The notes below the pieces were generated by a model that was given only the letters and a program-made list of their open reading frames with translations, had not been told where the DNA came from and did no database searches. From Kiritimatiellia bacterium (GTDB lineage: Bacteria; Verrucomicrobiota; Kiritimatiellia; RFP12; UBA1067), in contig JAQVQN010000034.1 in assembly GCA_028701555.1 (NCBI GenBank), positions 1-11,200 on the forward strand: a stretch of DNA of 11,200 nt, given 5' to 3'. Positions 6,493-11,200 of the stretch are shown here, one piece after another (within the stretch, counting starts at the first letter, position 1; each line of letters starts with the position of its first letter). A program made the translations under genes and the position numbers.

Positions 6493-7122
6493 TCATTCGT
6501 ATTTTATAACCCACTGCGTCGATGGAAGGTTTAGCGTGACCTGCTTGTGTGACTCGCTCAGTGTACCTTTGGTCTCGGCATCAGATCCGCGGCATGGGAT
6601 TTTATAAGCATTGCACGCATCAAGACCCACGGCTTTGAGAAATGCTTCAGTACGAATCATCATTGACACCATGCTTGTCATCTTTCCTTTTTTAATTATC
6701 GGACAGCGTAAAGCTATGAGGCGTGGTTGAACGATGTTGCCGCGTCCTGGCTCGCTGAGTTGCGGCATGGGCGTTTCATCCATAAGCTTGCGGAAGTTGT
6801 CCAACTCCTTGACTTTCTTTAGACTGAAACCTACGGCAAGAAAATTGCGTTTGAAATACACCTGACGGATCTCCCATTCGGCATTGATAAACGTGGCGCC
6901 GAAGAATCCGTCAACCTTCTCGATTTGGGGCTTTATTATGTGGCGGAAATTTTTTTCCGTCGGCGATTGTTCCGCTACTTTGCCGAGGCGCACGAAAAGG
7001 TCGTTGAAATAAGTTTCGACTGCCTTCATAAGTTCTGCCTCGCTCGGAGAGCCATGTACGGCACAAGTGGTCAAAGCAGCCACCGACAATACCGAGATAA
7101 ATTTACGTAATGAAGTTGTCAT
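6493..7122 (-). CDS. Secreted protein of unknown function, possibly Cache-like
   Basis: A 209-residue protein with an N-terminal Sec signal peptide: MTTSLRK, then a hydrophobic stretch to about residue 19. It is probably cleaved near AVHG-S (about 24-25), or is anchored at C20 as a non-canonical lipoprotein (LTTC). The mature part has an initial helix (about 28-50), then a mixed region containing IRQVYFKRNFLAVGFS and an RCPIIKKGKMTSMVSMMIRTEAF strand pair. These recall the ligand-binding half of extracellular Cache/PDC sensor domains, but no transmembrane helix or signalling domain follows, and the match is a weak impression. The ATG has GGGG about 9 nt upstream. It lies 19 nt after the methyltransferase gene and is likely co-transcribed with it. 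Its role is unknown; a solute-sensing or binding protein is a guess. Confidence 0.75.
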   Translation of the reverse strand: MTTSLRKFISVLSVAALTTCAVHGSPSEAELMKAVETYFNDLFVRLGKVAEQSPTEKNFRHIIKPQIEKVDGFFGATFINAEWEIRQVYFKRNFLAVGFSLKKVKELDNFRKLMDETPMPQLSEPGRGNIVQPRLIALRCPIIKKGKMTSMVSMMIRTEAFLKAVGLDACNAYKIPCRGSDAETKGTLSESHKQVTLNLPSTQWVIKYE

Positions 7123-7141
7123 TAACTATGCCCCGTGTTGT

Positions 7142-7774
7142 TTATTTGACGGCCAGAAACACCGAAACGTAACCCGAGTAATGAGCGACAAGCGTTACCT
7201 TTTCAAAAGGGGTTTCGGCGAGGGAGCGCCGCAGCTCGCCCTCGATGTTTTCGCGGATTTCAGCTTGTTTGAATAGCCAGTAGCCGGACCAGGCGCAGAG
7301 CTTGCCGAACCAATTGCTGGGCACATCAACATCGATGATGATTAGCTTGCCGCCTGGTTTGAGCACACGAAGTATTTCGGATAGCGAACGGCGTTTTAAT
7401 TCTGCGTCTATGTGGTGGTAAAAGAAGGTTGAGACTGCCCGGTCGAAAGTAGCCTCGGGATAAGCCAGATGTTCGGCGACACCGACGGCGAACTTCAGTT
7501 GCGGCAGGTCTATTGCCCGTCTGCGAGCCACTTCAATCATCTTTGGTGCGGCGTCGATACCTACAGCATGGCCTTCGGGTAGACGTTGCGCTATGAGTCG
7601 AGTAAGAATCCCTGTTCCGCAGCCGATATCGAGCACGCGTTCATTGCCATTTAAAGAGAGCAGACGCAACGCGAGTTTACGGTAGCGCCACTCTTGGCCC
7701 AGTGTCATAATTGGAGCTAAAAAGTCATAGACGACGGCCGCGTGGTCTAGGGTACGGCCCCTGGTCAATTCCAT
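7142..7774 (-). CDS. SAM-dependent methyltransferase, UbiE-like class I
   Basis: A 210-residue Rossmann-fold methyltransferase. Motif I is VLDIGCGTG (47-55), the SAM-ribose acidic residue is in VGIDAAPKMIEVAR (71-84), motif II is in TFDRAVSTFFYHHI (109-122), and motif III is LRVLKPGGKLIIID (135-148). The pattern is that of the UbiE/COQ5 methyltransferase_11 group, which includes quinone and other isoprenoid-ring methylases. The chosen ATG overlaps the 3' end of the isoprenoid-synthase-like gene by 50 nt. A longer form starting at TTG (7807 or 7801), behind a GGAGG at 7811-7815, is possible but would overlap by up to 83 nt. The overlap implies translational coupling, so the methyltransferase probably acts on the product of its upstream partner. 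The substrate is not determined by sequence. Confidence 0.88.
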   Translation of the reverse strand: MELTRGRTLDHAAVVYDFLAPIMTLGQEWRYRKLALRLLSLNGNERVLDIGCGTGILTRLIAQRLPEGHAVGIDAAPKMIEVARRRAIDLPQLKFAVGVAEHLAYPEATFDRAVSTFFYHHIDAELKRRSLSEILRVLKPGGKLIIIDVDVPSNWFGKLCAWSGYWLFKQAEIRENIEGELRRSLAETPFEKVTLVAHYSGYVSVFLAVK

Positions 7775-8834
7775 GACAGGTACAGATGAATTCGCATGCA
7801 ATCGCAAGATCCTCCAAATCCATGGCTAAAAACATTGAGTTAGCCAGCCGGGCGATTGGCGCTCCGGGTAGAATCACACTTTCGTCGCTAAGCGTTGCGC
7901 ATGCTGCTGCGAGGCGTTTATACCCAAGTTTAGCGGCAGTTAGGCTCACTGCGGGTGTTTCTAAATACAGACGGTCGCCAACTTTGATATCGCGGTCTGA
8001 CCAACGGGCAAGTACATCAGGTTGTTCATGAGCAAGCACCGATAGCACATAGTTGTTACGTCGCTCCACGAAGTCACGCGCCATGTCGCGGACATCGTCT
8101 AGGATTTGGCAGGCGTTGCCGAAAAGCAGTAGAGATTGCTTTATACGGTCAAGGCGGTCTCGGTCAATTTGGTTCTCAATAAGGTCGACGCCGGTGAAAG
8201 GTATGTTGAAAAGCAGGCCGGTCTTGAGGCTGTGGATCGTCTCAAGCACGTAGTCCGGGGTGGGGCGGCTGGTGATACCGCCCTCCTCGCTGGCCTCTTG
8301 GGCGGCACTCGGCAGGAGGCAGCGCAGAGAGTCGTCCGCCAGCCTGTTGGCTTGCTCCTCGGTGATAGTGCCATCGCTGATTGCGTCACGGAGCAGGTGC
8401 CATAGGACGCGGTCGGTCGCCATCAGAGCAACCACTTCGCGCATCACTCTGGAATTGCCCGGCATTTCGAGCGGGAGAACACATTTATCCTCGCCGTCAA
8501 GCAGGTTGTCGGCACTGGTAACCCAGATTCTGAACAGGTGGTTGATTTTGCCGTACAATAGACGGCGCGACTCGGGTATGTCAAGCGCCAGATAGGTGGA
8601 ATAGAAAAGTGTTGAGAAGATGTTTTTACGGGCAGTGAAAAAGGCTGCCGGTATCTTTTCTGCCCGAATGGTGTATTCAGGTGGCGAGCCATCTGGAGCG
8701 CGGACAATACGCTCAGCTATGCTGTAAACCGAACGCATGCATTTTTCATGCTCGGTGAAAGCTTGCGCCATGCGACGCCCCGTGCTCCATATGCCAATAG
8801 GGCCGCTAGCTCGATTTACTTTTTCTTCACGCAT
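7725..8834 (-). CDS. Class I isoprenoid-synthase-like protein (polyprenyl synthetase fold)
   Basis: With the ATG start this protein has 369 residues. It carries the two aspartate regions of class I prenyl synthases. The first is an unusual SADNLLDGED, where polyprenyl synthetases have DDxxD. The second is QILDDVRDMARDFVERRNNYVLS, a near-canonical DDxxD with the downstream R/N/Y stretch. The protein is almost all helical and lacks a signal peptide, so it is cytoplasmic. The family condenses or cyclises prenyl diphosphates through Mg; the altered first motif suggests a specialised enzyme rather than a housekeeping farnesyl or octaprenyl synthase. The ATG at 8834 was preferred; a TTG nine codons upstream (8861) extends the frame but has no ribosome-binding site. 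It overlaps the methyltransferase gene at its 3' end. The product is unknown, and a terpene-synthase-like or non-catalytic role cannot be excluded. Confidence 0.8.
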   Translation of the reverse strand: MREEKVNRASGPIGIWSTGRRMAQAFTEHEKCMRSVYSIAERIVRAPDGSPPEYTIRAEKIPAAFFTARKNIFSTLFYSTYLALDIPESRRLLYGKINHLFRIWVTSADNLLDGEDKCVLPLEMPGNSRVMREVVALMATDRVLWHLLRDAISDGTITEEQANRLADDSLRCLLPSAAQEASEEGGITSRPTPDYVLETIHSLKTGLLFNIPFTGVDLIENQIDRDRLDRIKQSLLLFGNACQILDDVRDMARDFVERRNNYVLSVLAHEQPDVLARWSDRDIKVGDRLYLETPAVSLTAAKLGYKRLAAACATLSDESVILPGAPIARLANSMFLAMDLEDLAIACEFICTCHGIDQGPYPRPRGRRL

Positions 8835-8860
8835 AGAACTCGCTGTATTAAATGAGTCCA

Positions 8861-8889
8861 AGCATAAACTTAATTAGTCTACCCAGCAA
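8861..8889 (-). promoter_or_regulatory. Possible promoter of the isoprenoid/methyltransferase operon
   Basis: On the minus strand TTGCTG (8884-8889) and TATGCT (8861-8866) are 17 nt apart, about 27 nt upstream of the chosen ATG at 8834. The boxes match consensus only in part. If real, transcription would begin at or just after the alternative TTG start, which supports the ATG at 8834. Confidence 0.35.
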
Positions 8890-8971
8890 GTAGATAGACG
8901 TTAATTATTTGTAATGTGTTCGCTGATGATACCACGGAGATCCGCATGTTTTTCATGCATAAAGGCGGGTT

Positions 8972-8995
8972 TATTCAGTTTATTTAGACTGAATA
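8972..8995. repeat. 8-bp perfect inverted repeat upstream of the isoprenoid operon
   Basis: TATTCAGT (8972-8979) pairs perfectly with ACTGAATA (8988-8995) around an 8-nt loop, TTATTTAG. It lies about 83 bp upstream of the candidate -35 box. With no T-run on either strand it fits an operator for a dimeric regulator better than a terminator. No regulator gene is in the window. Confidence 0.45.
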
Positions 8996-9060
8996 GCACT
9001 TGGCTCTGATCCGCCCCTGCGAATCCTATTGACCTTTGATCGTGCTGGGCGTATGGCGTT

Positions 9061-9088
9061 GCCGAAATAGCTGCGCAAGCGTTTCGGC
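9061..9088. repeat. Inverted repeat downstream of the FAD oxidoreductase gene
   Basis: GCCGAAA (9061-9067) pairs with TTTCGGC (9082-9088). The 14-nt loop contains a nested GCT/AGC pair (9070-9072 and 9078-9080). It lies about 73 nt past the oxidoreductase stop on the minus strand and may form the 3' end structure of that transcript. The absence of a U-tract makes a classical intrinsic terminator unlikely. Confidence 0.4.
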
Positions 9089-9161
9089 TTCACCCCCGGA
9101 ACCTAACTTGAATTGCGGCTAAGTCCTGATGCCATGATACTGATCCCTTATACAGGGTTGT

Positions 9162-10589
9162 CTATGTCTCCGGTTCTAGCTTCAGTTCGGAAATGCCGAC
9201 CTGCGCGGGGAGTCGTCCGCTGAGCGCGGCCAGAGCTGCGGTCCGGCCGGCCGCCTCTCCCATCGGCACTGAGTTGCCGGTGACGCGGTAGCTGGCGTGC
9301 GCGAAAAAGTCCCCGCTGATGCAACGTCCCGCCATCAGCATGTTGTCCAAGTCCCTGGAGATCAGGGCCCGCAACGGGACATCATACGGTTTAACTTTAA
9401 GCCCCTTGGTGATCTCGCCGTGACTGTCTTCCTTGTTGTCCAAAGACAGGCAGTGCACGTCCACACCGAAGCGCGCCCTGACGATCGCGTCCTCGTGGCG
9501 CGCACCTTTGGCAAGGTCGTCCATCGTCACCTGGTACAGGCCGTGGATCCTGCGGCCCTCGCGGATCCCGATATGCTCGGAGGTTGCTATGATGCGCAGG
9601 TTGTCCCACACGCCGCCCAGCTTGCGCAGCCCGTCGGCCATGGCGTTGAGTTCCCTTCTGGCATTCATGGTCGCCGCCGTGATAGCGTCTGCATCGTCCA
9701 CGTTCACGCCGTACTCATGGTTGAACATGAAGAGCACCACATTGTCCCGTATATAGAAGATCGAAGGGTTGTTGTATGACGGCGGTGTGCCTGCGCGATG
9801 CAGTTCGCGCATAAGTTTCGATGTCTTGGAGCGGTAGCGCTGCGACTCGTCTGCCGTGTCCTTCTCTTCGGTGAGATATGCTTTCAACGCTTCAGCGTCT
9901 TTGACCAGCACCAGCGCGTACATGGTCAGCGGCTGGCACTTGCCCGTGCCGGGCTGCCCCAGGTCGAAACCGCAGCCGGCGAAAGCGGCGAGGTCGCCGT
10001 CGCCGGTCGCGTCGATAAAGTTCTTGGCGCGCCAGGCCTCGCGGCCGGACTTCGATTCGGTGACAATCGCTGTCAAGCGTCTGTCCTCGCGATACGCGGC
10101 CCGGACACCGGTGTGTAAGCGCACTTTCACGCCGGCCTCGGTGCACATGTTCTCCAGCAGGAGCTTCATTTCTTCCGGCTCGTAGGCGTATCGGCTCCGT
10201 CTCCTTTGCGCGCGCCGTGCGTCGCGCGCGTCGAGCCGCTGCGTGATCTCGTCTGCCAGTCCGGTTGTCTTATAGTCCAGCACCCAGCATAGCAGACCAG
10301 CGGTCCAGATGCCTCCCAGGCAGCCGTTGATGTCGAACAGCCGCGTGTTCGCCCCGGCACGCGCGGCGGCGATCGCCGCGGAAACCCCTGCCGGGCCAGC
10401 GCCGCAAACGATCACGTCTGCGTCATCGCGCACGGGTATGTCGCGCGCGGGTTCCCGTAAAACGCCAGCCCCGGCGATTTTTTCGGTTTCCGCCATGGCT
10501 GAGGCAGGCACTGCTGCGCCTGCCAGCGCCATCGATCTGAAGAATGAGCGGCGCGTGACCCCCTGCGCCGGGTTTAAAAGCATTGCCAT
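9162..10589 (-). CDS. Tat-exported FAD-dependent oxidoreductase (FAD_oxidored family)
   Basis: A 475-residue flavoprotein. The N-terminus has a twin-arginine export signal (TRRSFFRS, residues 12-19, then the hydrophobic MALAGAAVPASAMA), so it is folded with its cofactor before export to the periplasm. The dinucleotide-binding motif is VIVCGAGPAGVSAAIAAARAG (starting at residue 59, GxGxxG at 63-68), followed by the FDINGCLGGIWTAG FAD contact (85-98). FIDATGDGDLAAFAG (191-205), IREGRRIHG (342-350) and the C-terminal LMAGRCISGDFFAHAS with GNSVPMGEAAG (438-448) are typical of FAD_oxidored proteins. The ATG follows GGAGGAG with a 6-nt gap, a strong ribosome-binding site. It lies 24 nt after the beta-strand repeat protein gene and is likely co-transcribed. 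Members of this family are often annotated without known substrates; oxidation of a sugar or other small metabolite is a guess. Confidence 0.9.
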   Translation of the reverse strand: MAMLLNPAQGVTRRSFFRSMALAGAAVPASAMAETEKIAGAGVLREPARDIPVRDDADVIVCGAGPAGVSAAIAAARAGANTRLFDINGCLGGIWTAGLLCWVLDYKTTGLADEITQRLDARDARRAQRRRSRYAYEPEEMKLLLENMCTEAGVKVRLHTGVRAAYREDRRLTAIVTESKSGREAWRAKNFIDATGDGDLAAFAGCGFDLGQPGTGKCQPLTMYALVLVKDAEALKAYLTEEKDTADESQRYRSKTSKLMRELHRAGTPPSYNNPSIFYIRDNVVLFMFNHEYGVNVDDADAITAATMNARRELNAMADGLRKLGGVWDNLRIIATSEHIGIREGRRIHGLYQVTMDDLAKGARHEDAIVRARFGVDVHCLSLDNKEDSHGEITKGLKVKPYDVPLRALISRDLDNMLMAGRCISGDFFAHASYRVTGNSVPMGEAAGRTAALAALSGRLPAQVGISELKLEPET

Positions 10590-10595
10590 GTGTTG

Positions 10596-10602
10596 CTCCT
10601 CC
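10596..10602 (-). promoter_or_regulatory. Strong ribosome-binding site of the FAD oxidoreductase gene
   Basis: The minus strand reads GGAGGAG, then CAACAC, then ATG. It fixes the first of two nearby ATGs (10589 rather than 10583) as start and lies wholly in the 24-nt gap after the preceding stop. Confidence 0.75.
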
Positions 10603-10613
10603 CTGAAATTTTT

Positions 10614-11200
10614 TTACTGGAACATGATCACGGTGCCCCTGGGCGGCAAGGCGGCTGTGATCGCCCCCGCGCTGACCGTGATCGTGTAGCGGTCGCCGCC
10701 TTCGCCCGTGATCTGCCAGCCGGAGACATTTTCCGTGCCGGTGATCGACGGCGAGGTGAAGAGGCTGATCACTCTTGGCAGCTCCGCGTTAGCTTCAAGC
10801 GGCGTAAGGGCGATGGTCAGGCTGGCGGGCAAGGACAAAGCCCCCGCAACTGTCGCGGCAGGTGACGTGTTCGAGGTATAGTTGGCTCGGTATGTCACGC
10901 CCTCGCCCAACACGACATCGCCGCCGAAAGCCAGTGTGCCGGCCGCGTTGGTGGTGCCGGGGGAGATGACCGCACCGGCAGCGAACGCCACGTTCGTGCT
11001 GAGACTGGTACCTGTGCCGCCGAGCGTGGCACCGGCTTCGACCGCCACAATATTTTCTTCGCCTGTGCCTGAATCGTTTTCGTTGTTGATCAGCAGGGTG
11101 CCGCCGGATACGGTGAGCGATTCCGTGAAATTGTTCGGACCCGAGAAAATCTGCGTGCCTGGCCCGGCTTTGGTCACCCGGATGTTGTCACGCACATTAT
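10614..11200 (-). CDS. Autotransporter-associated beta-strand repeat protein, C-terminal part
   Basis: The C-terminal 195 or so residues of a larger protein whose start lies beyond the right edge; the frame is open to 11200. The repeat typical of autotransporter-associated beta strands is visible: GPGTQIFSGPNNFTESLTVSGGTLLINN, then a second turn AVEAGATLGGTGTSLSTNVAFAAGAVISPG and a third around GTLAFGGDVVLGEGVTY. The Gly/Thr/Ser/Ala-rich composition with almost no Cys fits an exported beta-helix. The end (GDRYTITVSAGAITAALPPRGTVIMFQ) has no beta-barrel, PEP-CTERM or LPXTG anchor, so attachment to the surface is not shown. Such proteins are abundant in Verrucomicrobiota, Kiritimatiellota and Lentisphaerota and may bind or display carbohydrate-related functions, but few have been studied. 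It is followed after 24 nt by the Tat oxidoreductase gene. Confidence 0.8.
   Translation of the reverse strand, partial: NVRDNIRVTKAGPGTQIFSGPNNFTESLTVSGGTLLINNENDSGTGEENIVAVEAGATLGGTGTSLSTNVAFAAGAVISPGTTNAAGTLAFGGDVVLGEGVTYRANYTSNTSPAATVAGALSLPASLTIALTPLEANAELPRVISLFTSPSITGTENVSGWQITGEGGDRYTITVSAGAITAALPPRGTVIMFQ

Larger units (their letters stand above)
8835..9161. other. AT-rich gene-free region between two minus-strand operons
   Basis: No credible gene is seen on either strand. It should contain the 3' end of the oxidoreductase transcript and the promoter of the isoprenoid/methyltransferase operon. It holds three inverted repeats: GCATG-TTTTT-CATGC at 8944-8958, the 8-bp dyad at 8972-8995 and the 7-bp dyad at 9061-9088 (the last two listed separately). 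A small CCCT/AGGG dyad lies at about 9146-9157. None has a T-run that would make it a clear intrinsic terminator. Confidence 0.7.

Noticed and set aside
9297..9779. 160-codon plus-strand frame opposite the FAD oxidoreductase
   Set aside because: It is an antisense shadow; the minus strand carries an intact family-length protein with all motifs.
1..11200. CRISPR array, tRNA, rRNA, insertion sequence or integrase
   Set aside because: No regularly spaced repeats, no cloverleaf or rRNA-like conserved stretch, and no transposase or recombinase motifs were found on reading both strands.

Overview
The window reads as chromosomal DNA of a moderately GC-rich, Gram-negative-type bacterium. The most likely home is the Planctomycetes-Verrucomicrobia-Chlamydiae group, in particular Kiritimatiellota, Lentisphaerota or Verrucomicrobiota. 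That placement is an inference. It rests on a secreted protein with autotransporter-associated beta-strand repeats, a Tat-exported FAD oxidoreductase beside it, an N-acetylhexosamine-kinase-like enzyme, and many small operons on one strand. No rRNA, tRNA, CRISPR array, transposase or integrase is visible.

Layout, left to right. (1) 1-932, plus strand: 3' part of a NahK-like sugar kinase whose 5' end lies outside the window. (2) 1008-6282, all minus strand, transcribed right to left: an MFS transporter; a lysine 2,3-aminomutase (KamA) with its own sigma70-type promoter; a D-Ala-D-Ala-ligase-like ATP-grasp enzyme; and a second ATP-grasp enzyme fused to a GNAT acetyltransferase. (3) 6493-8834, minus strand, somewhat more AT-rich: a class I isoprenoid-synthase-like protein, a SAM-dependent methyltransferase overlapping its 3' end, and a small secreted protein 19 nt further on. 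(4) 8835-9161: about 330 bp without a gene, AT-rich, with several inverted repeats. (5) 9162-11200, minus strand: the C-terminal part of a beta-strand-repeat surface or secreted protein, followed after 24 nt by a Tat-signal FAD-dependent oxidoreductase.

How the genes may work together. Region 2 looks like a compact pathway: KamA would turn L-lysine into beta-lysine, two carboxylate-amine ligases could build amide bonds onto it, the GNAT could acetylate an amine, and the MFS protein could move the product. It resembles the N-epsilon-acetyl-beta-lysine osmolyte pathway (ablA/ablB) but adds two ligases, so it is a candidate for an undescribed beta-lysine peptide or conjugate. Region 3 looks like a small isoprenoid-plus-methyltransferase unit of unknown product. 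Region 5 pairs an exported redox enzyme with a surface repeat protein.

Two short repetitive DNA tracts lie in frame inside the ATP-grasp/GNAT gene, one within the ATP-grasp domain and one exactly at the domain junction. They suggest repeat DNA has been domesticated as protein linker. Several starts were moved from the longest reading frame: the kamA start is set by an upstream promoter and Shine-Dalgarno site, and others by homology, spacing and overlap.
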